Shown here piece after piece: positions 44,926-54,080 of a DNA stretch of 64,000 bases. Within the stretch, counting starts at the first letter, position 1. Every line of letters starts with the position of its first letter. Origin of the DNA: Gammaproteobacteria bacterium (GTDB lineage: Bacteria; Pseudomonadota; Gammaproteobacteria; Ga0077554; Ga007554). Made by a program: the position numbers and the translations under genes. Location of the stretch: contig JAMPIW010000007.1 in the NCBI GenBank assembly GCA_040183005.1, forward strand, positions 620,001-684,000, given 5' to 3'. Below the pieces are notes generated by a model that was given only the letters and a program-made list of their open reading frames with translations, did not search any database and was not told the origin of the DNA.

Positions 44926-46308
44926 TCAGATTACCTTGGAATAGCGCTGCCCCGCCTTTTCTCGCAGGTAAGCATCGAAAACCATACAGATGTTGCGTAT
45001 CAGCAATCTGCCGGCGGGCAACACGTGAACATTGAGTTCATTGATCTGCAGCAGGCCATCGTTCTGCATGGACAAAAGATCCTTCTGCTCGCGGTTGAAG
45101 TAGGCGTGATAATTGATCCCGAATTGGCGTTCAATAGCAGGGATGTCCAGCTCAAAATGACAAATGAGCTGGGTAATGATCTCGCGCCGTAACAAATCAT
45201 CGTGACTCAGTTCGATACCGCGAAACACCGGTAATTGACCGGCGTCGAGACGCTGATAATAGTCATCAATGCCGCGCACATTCTGGCTGTAGGTATTGCC
45301 CACCTTGCCGATGGCAGTGGTGCCCATAGCGATGAGGTCACAGTCGGCATGGGTAGAATAACCCTGAAAGTTACGGTACAGGGTACGGCTGCGTTGCGCG
45401 ATGGCAAGTTCATCATCGGGCTTGGCAAAGTGGTCCATGCCGATATAGACGTAACCGGCTTGGGCAAGACGCTCAATGGTCATACTCAGAATGTCGAGCT
45501 TTTCAGCGGGTGATGGCAGATCGGCCTCATTGATGCGGCGCTGCGGCTTAAACAGCTCGGGCAGGTGTGCATAGTTGAATACCGACAGGCGATCCGGGTT
45601 GACGGCGATGACCTTGTCGAGGGTACGCGCAAAACTCGCCACGCTCTGAAACGGCAGTCCATAGATCAGATCGATGCTCACCGATTTGAAGCCGCAGCGA
45701 CGGGCCTCTGCGAGCACCGCCAAGGTCACCTCCTCGCTCTGAATACGATTGACCGCCTTTTGCACCTGCGGATCGAAGTCCTGCACCCCCATGCTCATCC
45801 GGTTGAAACCAATCTCGCGCAGCAGTGCGATGGTCTCCGCGCCGACCTCGCGCGGGTCGATCTCTATGGAGTACTCGCCACTGTCGTCAGTGCGCAACGT
45901 AAAATATTCGCCGGTCACGCGCATCAGTTCGCGCATTTCGTCATGGCTAATGAATGTTGGTGTGCCGCCACCCCAGTGCAACTGGTCCACAGTGCGCGAA
46001 CGGTCAAACAGCGCCCCCTGCAGTTCAATCTCCTTGAACAGCCGTGCCAGATAGGGCGCGGCGCGGGAGCGATCCTTGGTGACTACCTTGTTGCAGCCGC
46101 AATAAAAACAAACGGTGTCACAGAACGGGATATGAAAATACAGCGACAGCGGCGAAGCCGCACTATTGGTGGCGAGGGCAGCGGCGCGATAGTCCGCGTC
46201 AGTGAACCCTTCATGGAACTGCACAGCGGTCGGATATGAGGTATAACGTGGCCCGGATGTGTCGTAACGGCGAATCAGGACGGGGTCGAACACCAGTGAT
46301 TGATCCAT
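44926..46308 (-). CDS. hemN: Oxygen-independent coproporphyrinogen III dehydrogenase
   Basis: A 460-residue radical SAM enzyme making protoporphyrinogen IX from coproporphyrinogen III without oxygen. The 4Fe–4S motif is CDTVCFYCGCNK, a CX3CX2CXC arrangement typical for true HemN rather than HemW. Other family parts are LHWGGGTPTFISHDEM and FNRMSMGVQDFDPQVQKAVNRIQ. Presence implies growth with low oxygen. Divergent from the Smr gene with a 108-base gap. Confidence 0.95.
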   Translation of the reverse strand: MDQSLVFDPVLIRRYDTSGPRYTSYPTAVQFHEGFTDADYRAAALATNSAASPLSLYFHIPFCDTVCFYCGCNKVVTKDRSRAAPYLARLFKEIELQGALFDRSRTVDQLHWGGGTPTFISHDEMRELMRVTGEYFTLRTDDSGEYSIEIDPREVGAETIALLREIGFNRMSMGVQDFDPQVQKAVNRIQSEEVTLAVLAEARRCGFKSVSIDLIYGLPFQSVASFARTLDKVIAVNPDRLSVFNYAHLPELFKPQRRINEADLPSPAEKLDILSMTIERLAQAGYVYIGMDHFAKPDDELAIAQRSRTLYRNFQGYSTHADCDLIAMGTTAIGKVGNTYSQNVRGIDDYYQRLDAGQLPVFRGIELSHDDLLRREIITQLICHFELDIPAIERQFGINYHAYFNREQKDLLSMQNDGLLQINELNVHVLPAGRLLIRNICMVFDAYLREKAGQRYSKVI

Positions 46309-46416
46309 GATCTTTCCTGTTTTTATGGTGGCTCAGCGAGGACGAAACTTTTTTGCCCATTCTACCACTAACAGAGTGGGTTTTCCTGCGTCCGACAGTG
46401 GTAAGATTGCGCACCT

Positions 46417-46965
46417 ATGGTCAAAAAATCCAAGATCAGCAAGGAAGACAGTGAGTTATTCCGCAGCACTGTGGGAACTGTCAGACCGCTACAGCACGAC
46501 AAGATCGAGCCGCAGCCGCCGCGTGCCAAGCCCATCCCCAGACAGACTTGGAGGGATGAGCAACAGGTACTGCGAGACATGCTGTCCGACGACATCGATA
46601 CCGCCGAACTGGAAACTGGCGAGGAAATGCTGTTTACCCGCCCCGGCCTGCAACACAACCTGCTGCGCAAGCTGCGCCGCGGTCAGTTCAGCATCGCCAG
46701 TCAGCTCGACCTGCATGGCCTGACCGTGCCTGAAGCACGCCAGGCGCTTGCGGATTTTTTACGCGTTTGCCAGATGCGGCAGATGCACTGTGTGCGGATC
46801 ATCCACGGCAAAGGGCATGGCTCCCCGCATAAACTGCCGGTGTTGAAAAATAAAGTGAATAGTTGGCTTCAGCAGCGCGATGAGGTGCTGGCCTTTTGCT
46901 CGGCGCGCGCCGTTGATGGCGGCACCGGCGCGGTTTATGTGCTGCTCAAGCGAAGGCCTGCGTGA
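46417..46965 (+). CDS. Smr-domain protein
   Basis: A 182-residue protein with a C-terminal Smr domain of about 85 residues. Conserved parts are QLDLHGLTVPEARQAL, VRIIHGKGHGS and GGTGAVYVLLKRR. The first ~95 residues are charged and Pro-rich. It resembles the SmrA/SmrB stand-alone proteins of Gammaproteobacteria, some of which are endonucleases acting on mRNA at collided ribosomes. Convergent with the glycan operon, 118 bases apart. Confidence 0.9.
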   Translation: MVKKSKISKEDSELFRSTVGTVRPLQHDKIEPQPPRAKPIPRQTWRDEQQVLRDMLSDDIDTAELETGEEMLFTRPGLQHNLLRKLRRGQFSIASQLDLHGLTVPEARQALADFLRVCQMRQMHCVRIIHGKGHGSPHKLPVLKNKVNSWLQQRDEVLAFCSARAVDGGTGAVYVLLKRRPA

Positions 46966-47083
46966 AGAATGGATATTGCCTGAAAAACCGGGTGGAAACG
47001 CTTCACCCACCCAGTGTGAAAGTCAAACACCGCCGCCGCAAATTTCACATGCAACTGCGCGCGGCGCACATGGGCACGTCACT

Positions 47084-48202
47084 CTATTCTCTATTTTTTA
47101 TGACTTCGTCTATCACTTCCAGGTAACGTCTTATCACAATCCTCTCGTCAAATTCACGTTGCATTTTCTCCCTGCCCTTACGACCCATTTCAGCCCGCTG
47201 CTCACTGGTCAGCATCAACATACGCTCTAATATATTTGCCAAATCTACCGGGTCTTTAACTTTACACAAATAACCTGTTTCACCATCATCCACCACCTCA
47301 CGGCAACCTGCCACGTCAGTGGCCACGATCGGTCGAGCCATTGCAGAAGCTTCCAGTAAAATCCTTGATATGCCTTCACGATATGAAGGCAAAACAACGC
47401 AATCAGCATTGGCAATATAGGGAGCCACATTATCCGTTTCACCAAGATATTCAACCACCTCCTCAGCTACCCACCCATCGACTTGCTCACGAAGAATGGC
47501 CGTGCGATTCGCCACACCTAATTGGCCGAGCAACTGGAAACGAACCTTTGGATGCCTCGCTTTAACCAACCGCGCTGCCTCAACAAACTCCAACACGCCT
47601 TTATCTCTGAGCATACGTGCAATCAACAGAAAAACCGTGGACGAATTGCTTGCCGGCGGCGCAGCTATAAATTGCGTAAGATTCACCCCCGAACCCGGCA
47701 CCCGCTCCACTTTCTCTGCCGGCACCAACCCGCGCTCGACAAATAAACCCATGTCATCCATATTTTGAAAAAACACCTTGCGCGGCCAAGATTGAGACAG
47801 CTTGTATAACCTCTCAACAATGCGCGTCAACCAAGATTCACGAATAAAAGCTGTGCCTAATCCCGACACCATATTGATACAAGGCAGCCCGAGCGAACGC
47901 GCCGCCAATGTGCCGTAAATATTGGGTTTGATGGTGAAGTGCAACACTAAATCTGGCTGAAGCGTGCGGTACAGCTTCCGGTAAGCCAAAAAAGTCTTCG
48001 CATCGGCGATTGGACTTGACCCTTTGTTATCCATCTCAATATCATAAACATCACAACCCAATTCGCGCAGCCTGAGGCTGAACTCATCCCAAGGCGCAAT
48101 GACCACAACTTTGAAATGTTGCTCGATAAGCGCGCGAATAGTGCCGATACGGAAGTTGAACAAATACCAGGTCGTATTGGATGTGAGAGCAATTAATTTC
48201 AA
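47084..48202 (-). CDS. Glycosyltransferase family 4
   Basis: A 372-residue GT-B enzyme similar in layout to N-acetylgalactosaminyl- and fucosaminyl-type GT4 proteins. KLIALTSNTTWYLFNFRIGTI starts the N-terminal domain; the donor region is PSYREGISRILLEASAMARPIV near residue 275. TTG 48202 is preferred because GGAGG lies nine bases upstream and it starts two bases after the asnB stop; ATG 48223 would overlap asnB. It is the last gene of the leftward O-antigen operon in this window. Confidence 0.88.
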   Translation of the reverse strand: MKLIALTSNTTWYLFNFRIGTIRALIEQHFKVVVIAPWDEFSLRLRELGCDVYDIEMDNKGSSPIADAKTFLAYRKLYRTLQPDLVLHFTIKPNIYGTLAARSLGLPCINMVSGLGTAFIRESWLTRIVERLYKLSQSWPRKVFFQNMDDMGLFVERGLVPAEKVERVPGSGVNLTQFIAAPPASNSSTVFLLIARMLRDKGVLEFVEAARLVKARHPKVRFQLLGQLGVANRTAILREQVDGWVAEEVVEYLGETDNVAPYIANADCVVLPSYREGISRILLEASAMARPIVATDVAGCREVVDDGETGYLCKVKDPVDLANILERMLMLTSEQRAEMGRKGREKMQREFDERIVIRRYLEVIDEVIKNRE

Positions 48203-48204
48203 AT

Positions 48205-50178
48205 CTATTGTGCCTCCAGCCATGCCTGAAACATCAACACATTCCACAAACGTGCCATCCAATTACGCTGCCCGCTCAAATGCTCCGCCCATATTTGCCG
48301 AATCGGCTCTGGATGAAGATAACCCTCGCGCAGTAAGCGCGCCTCATCCAACAAGTCTTCCGCCCAGTCACGCAACGGCCCGCGCAGCCAATTGTCCAAC
48401 GGCACACCAAAGCCCATTTTGGGGCGATCGATCAGTTCACGCGGTACGTGGCGGTAAAGCACTTGGCGCAATGGCCATTTAGTTTGACCATCACGCAGCT
48501 TGTATTCCAGCGGTAAGCTCCAGGCAAATTCAAAGACCCGGTGATCCAAAAACGGCACCCGGCTTTCCAGTGAAACCCCCATCGTAGCGCGATCAACCTT
48601 GACCAGAATGTCGTCGGGCAAGTAGCTGATGCTATCGAGCACCATCATGCGCTCCACGTCATTCAATTCTTCCAACGTAGGTCGCGCACCCCTCAAGTGT
48701 GTCGGTGGTTCTTTGCCGTTAATCACCCATTCAGCCGGATTTTGCAGATGTGAAACAATACCAATGTAAAGTTCATCCACCGTGCGACTAGAAAGCACCC
48801 CTGCACCCTTGTGTAATTTATCTCCCAACGAAGAATAGTGTGCCGCACCGGGAATTAAACGCGCCAAGCTATCCCACCAGTCCGGAGCAATCGAAGTAAT
48901 CCCCTTGGCGACAAGCGCACGTAGCGGGGCTGGCACAACCGCCAATTTTCGCCACAAACTCTCCGTAATCTGGTAGCGGTTATATCCGCAAAACAACTCA
49001 TCTCCCGCATCACCCGACAGCGACACCGTCACATGCTGCTTAGCCAATTGGCTCACCAAAAAAGTGGGTATCTGCGATGAGTCCGCGAAAGGCTCGCAAT
49101 ATAAGCCAGGCAAACGCGGAACCACCTTCATCGCCTGTGCTGGCGTGACATATAGCTCGGTATGCTCCGTACCCAAATGCTGCGCCACCGTCTTGGCGTG
49201 AACTGCCTCGTTGTAACCTTCTTCGTTGAAACCGATGGTGAACGTTTTGACCGGGCGCGAAGATTGCGCCTGCATCAACGCGACCACCGTACTGGAATCA
49301 ATACCCCCCGAGAGAAATGCGCCTAACGGCACGTCGGCCATCATTTGCTGGCGCACTGCGTCTTTGGCCAACACCTCCAGCGCGTCCACCGCCTCATCAG
49401 CCGTTCCCGCAAATGGTTTGGCCACGCCAGCGCGCGCCACTGCAACCGCGTCCCAATATTTCCAGATCCTGGGTTCAGGCCGCGCTAATGAAACAGACAA
49501 CAGACACCCCGGCTCCAGCTTGGCTATGCCTTGATAAATAGAATACGGCGCAGGGATGTAGTTATGCCGCAACAGCAAGCACAGTGCGCCACGGTCAATG
49601 TCTGCAGCAAAGGCAGGATGCGCCTTGAGTGCCTTAAGCTCCGAGCCAAACAAAAATACCCTCTTGTTATCACTGCCCTGCCAGCCGTAATACAGCGGCT
49701 TCTCGCCAATTCGATCGCGCGCCAAGGTCAGCGTATGTGTTTGCCGATCCCACAACGCAATCGCAAACATACCGATGGATTTCTTGAGTGTCGCCTCTAC
49801 CCCCCAAGCCTCAATCCCTGCCAGCAACGTTTCCGTATCCGAATGCCCGCGCCACTCAATGACGTCCCCCTTTGAAAAAGGGTGACCAGGAGGGAGGATT
49901 TGCCCTAGCTCCTTCCGTAACGCCAAATGATTGTAAATCTCCCCATTAAACGCGATCACATAACGCCCACTCGCCGACACCATCGGCTGATGCCCAGCGG
50001 GTGACAAATCCACAACTGCCAAACGTCGATGTCCCAACCCAATCCGCTGCTCGCTATCACACCAAACCCCACCATCATCCGGCCCGCGATGGATGAGCGT
50101 ATCTGCCATACGGCGCAGTAAAGCCGCATCACCGTCGGCACCCACTACGCCCCCCAGAAAACCGACCAAACCACACAT
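48205..50178 (-). CDS. asnB: Asparagine synthase (glutamine-hydrolysing) in O-antigen operon
   Basis: A 657-residue amidotransferase. MCGLVGFLGG gives the N-terminal Cys nucleophile, HRGPDD and FNGEIYNH are glutaminase motifs, FLSGGIDSSTV near residue 268 is the PP-loop, and LSGDAGDELFCGYNRY is the second synthetase motif. The chemistry is glutamine-dependent amidation; in this operon the target may be a sugar acid or amino-acid substituent. ATG 50178 places Cys at residue 2; the frame is open upstream. The preceding gene in the operon direction is hipA, not a glycan gene, and a remnant of a related asnB lies beyond hipBA. Confidence 0.92.
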   Translation of the reverse strand: MCGLVGFLGGVVGADGDAALLRRMADTLIHRGPDDGGVWCDSEQRIGLGHRRLAVVDLSPAGHQPMVSASGRYVIAFNGEIYNHLALRKELGQILPPGHPFSKGDVIEWRGHSDTETLLAGIEAWGVEATLKKSIGMFAIALWDRQTHTLTLARDRIGEKPLYYGWQGSDNKRVFLFGSELKALKAHPAFAADIDRGALCLLLRHNYIPAPYSIYQGIAKLEPGCLLSVSLARPEPRIWKYWDAVAVARAGVAKPFAGTADEAVDALEVLAKDAVRQQMMADVPLGAFLSGGIDSSTVVALMQAQSSRPVKTFTIGFNEEGYNEAVHAKTVAQHLGTEHTELYVTPAQAMKVVPRLPGLYCEPFADSSQIPTFLVSQLAKQHVTVSLSGDAGDELFCGYNRYQITESLWRKLAVVPAPLRALVAKGITSIAPDWWDSLARLIPGAAHYSSLGDKLHKGAGVLSSRTVDELYIGIVSHLQNPAEWVINGKEPPTHLRGARPTLEELNDVERMMVLDSISYLPDDILVKVDRATMGVSLESRVPFLDHRVFEFAWSLPLEYKLRDGQTKWPLRQVLYRHVPRELIDRPKMGFGVPLDNWLRGPLRDWAEDLLDEARLLREGYLHPEPIRQIWAEHLSGQRNWMARLWNVLMFQAWLEAQ

Positions 50179-50313
50179 CAGAAATCGCCCTTCAAAGCAT
50201 TGCCAAGATACACGTTGAGCCTGAACACATCGCAGTCTGTGCAGCACGATCTATTGCCGCGCCGCCTCTAATACCCTCTCCAGACCTTGTTACGCCCCCC
50301 TTGTTACTCACTA

Positions 50314-51642
50314 TCAGATGCCAGCGTTGAGACGGCTCACTTGGTCGATGAGGCCGTCAAATATCCGCCTGGATACCACGATAGGGAACTCCGGCAGGAG
50401 TTCATCCGCCACTGATTCGATCACTGCTGGCGTCATGCCGACTATTCGCTGGATGACCGCTTCGAAATCGGATCCCAAGGCATTGGCCTTGGCCACCGCG
50501 TTCCAATGTCGGCGTTGGATCTCGGCGATCCGGTAGTGGGTGTTCTTCGTATGCAGCGCCATGGCCATCTTCACTTTCTGCCACTGTAACTCGCGAGCGC
50601 CTTTTCCAATTACCGGCCAAGCTGACATCACATCGTAGAGCGGCGTTAGCCAAAAGTGCCCCTGCGGTCCAATGGAAACACTGAAATTCTTGGCGTGTCC
50701 ATCGGGTGCAGCGAGCATCCAAAATATGAGCTGAGCCGTCAGAAAGTTTGTGCGGTCAGACTCGGCATTGTCGCTGCCGCGCAATGTATCAAGGATGGAT
50801 GCGATGCCGGGTCCACCCTGTTCCTCATACTTACGTTCCGGCGGCAGTCCTGCCACTTGGCAAAAGTCTTCCTGCGGCAAACGAGCCCACCAGCCGTTGA
50901 TGAGGCTGCGGTCAAACCGCGTGACCGCCAGCACCTTGTGTCGGCCGAACATTTCAATGGAACAGTCAGCAACCGGCAAACCGTAAGCGCGCACCAGCTT
51001 TGCGCAAAGCCATTCGTTCTCGACGGAGGTGGAAAAGTCGGCGCGCATTCCACCCACCTCGCCCAACGGTAGCTTCAGAATGTGCGTTGTGGGAGTCGTC
51101 CCACGCGGTCGGCACCATTGATCGTTGTGCCAGAGCAGCGCGGTCTTTTCCTGTGCCCCGGCAATTGAGATTCGTAGCTCATCTTCTTCGGGCACACCAA
51201 TGTTACGATTGCTTACAGTGTCATTGAGAATTCTTTCAACATCGGATTCGGAAAGCGGCTCGGCGTCGATTCGTCGAACATCAGGAGCCGGACTACCACC
51301 GGGAAGAAGTTGGAGAGCGCCAACACAATCGCGGCCGATCTTCTCGAGCAGTTGGAACGCCTGCGTAGAGCCGGTACCGAATTTGGACGCCAAGCGCTTG
51401 CGGATGCCCAGGCTATCGGGAAGCAAGTTGTCGAAATAGGACTCGACGACGCTCCCTGACAACGGAGCCGTCCCTTGGGAGAGCGGCAGCGAAAGGGATA
51501 GTGGCCGCCCCTGTGGATTTTCGAGCCAGGATGCATCGTAGGAAAATGAATGTCCGCCTGCCGAGGTAAACGTCCAATGACCCACGAACTCGCCGTTCAT
51601 CCAGACGTCAAGCACCTTTCTGGATGAGGGGCGCCCAGCCAT
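50314..51642 (-). CDS. hipA: HipA-family Ser/Thr kinase toxin
   Basis: A 442-residue HipA. The N-terminal part has FDNLLPDSLGIRKRLASKFG, the flexible activation loop region SIAGAQEKTALL follows, then the catalytic segment APDGHAKNFSV (Asp and Asn) and the Mg site LTPLYDVMSAWP. E. coli HipA phosphorylates glutamyl-tRNA synthetase and causes growth arrest; the target here is not known. ATG 51642 overlaps the hipB stop (TAATG), while ATG 51648 is two codons earlier. The conserved residues look intact. Confidence 0.92.
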   Translation of the reverse strand: MAGRPSSRKVLDVWMNGEFVGHWTFTSAGGHSFSYDASWLENPQGRPLSLSLPLSQGTAPLSGSVVESYFDNLLPDSLGIRKRLASKFGTGSTQAFQLLEKIGRDCVGALQLLPGGSPAPDVRRIDAEPLSESDVERILNDTVSNRNIGVPEEDELRISIAGAQEKTALLWHNDQWCRPRGTTPTTHILKLPLGEVGGMRADFSTSVENEWLCAKLVRAYGLPVADCSIEMFGRHKVLAVTRFDRSLINGWWARLPQEDFCQVAGLPPERKYEEQGGPGIASILDTLRGSDNAESDRTNFLTAQLIFWMLAAPDGHAKNFSVSIGPQGHFWLTPLYDVMSAWPVIGKGARELQWQKVKMAMALHTKNTHYRIAEIQRRHWNAVAKANALGSDFEAVIQRIVGMTPAVIESVADELLPEFPIVVSRRIFDGLIDQVSRLNAGI

Positions 51643-51932
51643 TACCATGGTTCCCGAGGTTTTGTTTTGAGACTTCCTGTGGCAACTACTTTTTCCGATG
51701 TTTTTGCCGAGAGGGGGTGCCGTGGCTCAACCTGAAGTTCTGCCTCCAGCGCCATCAGGACAGTGAGCAGTTGGTCGATGGACATCCTTTCAGGGTGATT
51801 TTCAATCACCGAGATGCGTTCCTGGGACAAGCCAATCCTCTTGCCCAGCTCACCTTGCGACCATCTCTTGGCTTTCCTCAATTGCTTTAGGATAGGCCCG
51901 AGCTGGCCGGTAGTGCGAATATTGTTAGTCAT
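51642..51932 (-). CDS. hipB: HipB-family antitoxin, HTH DNA-binding protein
   Basis: A 96-residue protein with an XRE-type helix-turn-helix: LGPILKQLRKAKRWSQGELG followed by KRIGLSQERISVIENHPERM. The C-terminal tail is basic and probably contacts HipA. It neutralises HipA and represses the operon. The start has AAGGA about ten bases upstream, and two operator-like repeats lie upstream of that. Confidence 0.9.
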   Translation of the reverse strand: MTNNIRTTGQLGPILKQLRKAKRWSQGELGKRIGLSQERISVIENHPERMSIDQLLTVLMALEAELQVEPRHPLSAKTSEKVVATGSLKTKPREPW

Positions 51933-51972
51933 GGCAAATATTCCTTAATATTTATTTATGCACATGCTAACC

Positions 51973-52022
51973 ATATTCTCTATTTGATATATTTTCAACA
52001 TATTCTCTATTGGATATATTTA
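51973..52022 (-). promoter_or_regulatory. Twin operator repeats upstream of hipBA
   Basis: Two 23-base direct repeats, at 51973–51995 and 52000–52022, share ATATTCTCTATT(T/G)GATATATTT with one mismatch in the core and are spaced 27 bases start to start. Each core has partial dyad symmetry of the TATtC…GgATA type known from HipB operators. The AT-rich stretch also likely holds the hipBA promoter. Confidence 0.65.
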
Positions 52023-52039
52023 ATAAATATTCGTAATCA

Positions 52040-52267
52040 AGAATACTTCCCAACCGTCCGCCGACACCATCGACTGATGCCCCGCAGGCGACAAATCCAC
52101 AACAGATAAACGTCGATGCGGCAGACTCACCCCGGTCTCACGTCAAACCATACGCCACTATCGTCTGGCCCACGCTGGACAATGGCGTTGCCCATGCGCT
52201 GAAGCAGCGCGTGGGGTGGCGGCATCGTTGCACTGCCATGGCCTAAACAACCCGCAAATCCACACAC
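52040..52267 (-). pseudogene. 5' remnant of a second asnB gene
   Basis: On the minus strand a GTG at 52267, two bases after the GT4 stop, begins (M)CGFAGCLGHGSATMPPPHA and continues LLQRMGNAIVQRGPDDSGVWFD. One base is then lost and the next frame gives ETGVSLPHRRLSVVDLSPAGHQSMVSADG. The match to the glutaminase domain of the intact asnB at 48205–50178 is clear but only moderate in identity, so it is not a recent copy. It breaks near 52040, beside the hipBA operators. About 600 residues are missing. Confidence 0.85.
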
Positions 52268-52269
52268 GG

Positions 52270-53340
52270 TCAGCGCCCCTCCCCAGCAGTGCTTAACAAC
52301 GCTACCAGCCGTAGCACCACTTGCTGAATACAGTATTCCGCTTCCACACGCTTGCGCCCGACCTTGCCCATGTGCTGCCGCAGAGCGGCATCACTCAAAA
52401 GCCTGCCCAAGGCATCCACCCACTCACTGGCAGTATCCGCCAAGAAACCATTTTCACCTACGCGGACAATCTCGCCATTCACTCCTACAGGGGACGCTAC
52501 CACCGGCAAGCCGCAGGCCATGTACTGAATGAGTTTATATCCACACTTGCCCCGCTCCCAGGGCGAATCAAATAAGGGCATCACGCCAATGTCACACGCT
52601 TGTATCGAAGCCACCTCTGTTGCTTCCGTCCACTGCACAAACTCCACATCCACGCCAGGCAGATCAATTGAACCCCCACCAACCACCCGTAACTTGAAAG
52701 CAAACCGCTGACCAAGCACCACCAAAGGCTCGCACAGCAACGCCAGATAACGGACGGTAGAAGGCGAACCGACCCAAACAATGCGCAACGGCTCGTCGGC
52801 AGGGGCCAAGGTGGGCTTGGCCGCATACCTGTCCAAGTCAATCACCGTGGGCAAAATCTCGACCCAAGGCGCGCCAGCATCCTGCGCCCGCTGCGCCAGA
52901 TACGCATTGCCCGCCACCACCAAACGCGCACCGGCCATCAGACGATCTATACGATGATCAAAAAACCGTCGTACTAAAGCAGAAGAATGCTGATCGTAGT
53001 TATGGAAAATAGCGTCGTCGTAATCCAGCACGTAGGGCGCACCGCGCAACAAAAAGCGCTCAAGCCACACAGGCAACCACGGCAGTGCCTCTTTTTCTAT
53101 CCACACCACATCAAAATGATGACGCTGCATCAAGGTGCGAACACGCCGCCGGTAGGCTTGCAACAAACCAAATAACTGATAACCACCTTTTTTGTAGCGC
53201 ACCTGAAGCTGCGCATCGTCCACAAGGGGCGCGACAGTGCATTCAAAACCCGCTTTCTCAAACCATGGCAGGAATTGCAAAAAGCGCATGCGTGACGAGG
53301 CGCCCAGTCGGCCATAGCGGGTGAGAAGCAGCACTTTCAT
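52270..53340 (-). CDS. Glycosyltransferase family 4
   Basis: A 356-residue GT-B protein. MKVLLLTRYGRLGASSRMRF opens the N-terminal domain, and the donor-binding half has SPWERGKCGYKLIQYMACGLPVVAS near residue 258, in which the usual Glu pair is partly replaced by Lys-Cys-Gly-Tyr-Lys, as in a known subgroup of GT4. VLDYDDAIFHNY is a further subgroup marker. Acceptor and donor are unknown. It lies between the IS-disrupted methyltransferase and the asnB remnant. Confidence 0.85.
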   Translation of the reverse strand: MKVLLLTRYGRLGASSRMRFLQFLPWFEKAGFECTVAPLVDDAQLQVRYKKGGYQLFGLLQAYRRRVRTLMQRHHFDVVWIEKEALPWLPVWLERFLLRGAPYVLDYDDAIFHNYDQHSSALVRRFFDHRIDRLMAGARLVVAGNAYLAQRAQDAGAPWVEILPTVIDLDRYAAKPTLAPADEPLRIVWVGSPSTVRYLALLCEPLVVLGQRFAFKLRVVGGGSIDLPGVDVEFVQWTEATEVASIQACDIGVMPLFDSPWERGKCGYKLIQYMACGLPVVASPVGVNGEIVRVGENGFLADTASEWVDALGRLLSDAALRQHMGKVGRKRVEAEYCIQQVVLRLVALLSTAGEGR

Positions 53341-53349
53341 GATTCCGCT

Positions 53350-54080
53350 CTACTCATACGTGTTGCGTTTCTCACAGACGAGAGTGTTGCTAGATAAATA
53401 ACGAAGGAACTTAATCGCAATCGAATCAAGAAACGCCGATCGAGATAACTTATAACTTGCTTTATAGGGAAGGTGAAAAATTTGACGTAACTTGAGCAAG
53501 TAAAAATCTGCGCTGAACCTAAAACTTGCGCGAAATTTATTAGTTCGCGCCATGTCCAGAATTTCACTTTCGCTCGAATAATTCGTCCAAAAATAAACAT
53601 AATCTGCATGCTTTATTGAAAATTCCGATCTTGAGATTCCAGTACGTTTATTATGATCACGAAATTTTCCCAATCCGAACAGGCTTAGGAGGGAAATATA
53701 GCTATATAGCAAGTCGTGAGAACGAATGCGATGCACCCAAGGCAAGTAAAGATGGCCTTCGTAAATGTAATGCACAAGTGGAGCAAGATGAACAGCATAT
53801 CCACCATCGCGAAGCACACGGTATGATTCTTTAAAGAAAAAAGGCTTATCGTGTACATGTTCGAAAACCTGATTGGATAGAACAACATCAAAAAATTTAT
53901 CAGGAAAACCCCATGTATCACCAACATACAATGGTTTAATTCGTTCCGACCACTCCACATCAGAGATATCGGATGACAACGTTGCGATGGCCTTCTCAAG
54001 GAATCCTGTAGCCTGAACGCCGTGATCAACAACATCGAATCCATAAACATCGACAGATATATTTGGGTGTACCAATTTAA
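53350..54080 (-). pseudogene. SAM-dependent methyltransferase, C-terminal part, split by ISL3 element
   Basis: The fragment starts inside the gene with KLVHPNISVDVYGFDVVDHG and includes VVLSNQVFEHVHDKPFFFKE, the class I methyltransferase motif region after the SAM loop. Its missing N-terminal part with motif I lies beyond the insertion sequence at 55459–55620. Joining 55459 to 54072 keeps the frame and gives a 294-residue protein. The gene is AT-rich compared with its neighbours. Presumed substrate is a sugar of the O-antigen. Without excision the C-terminal fragment lacks a SAM-binding loop and should be inactive. Confidence 0.88.
54073..54080. repeat. Left 8-bp target-site duplication of ISL3 element
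   Basis: CAATTTAA directly precedes the left inverted repeat. The identical octamer follows the right end at 55459–55466. Eight base pairs is the usual duplication length for ISL3 family elements. Confidence 0.92.

Noticed and set aside
46309-46416. hemN upstream region examined for an FNR-type site
   Set aside because: No convincing TTGAT-N4-ATCAA-like sequence found.
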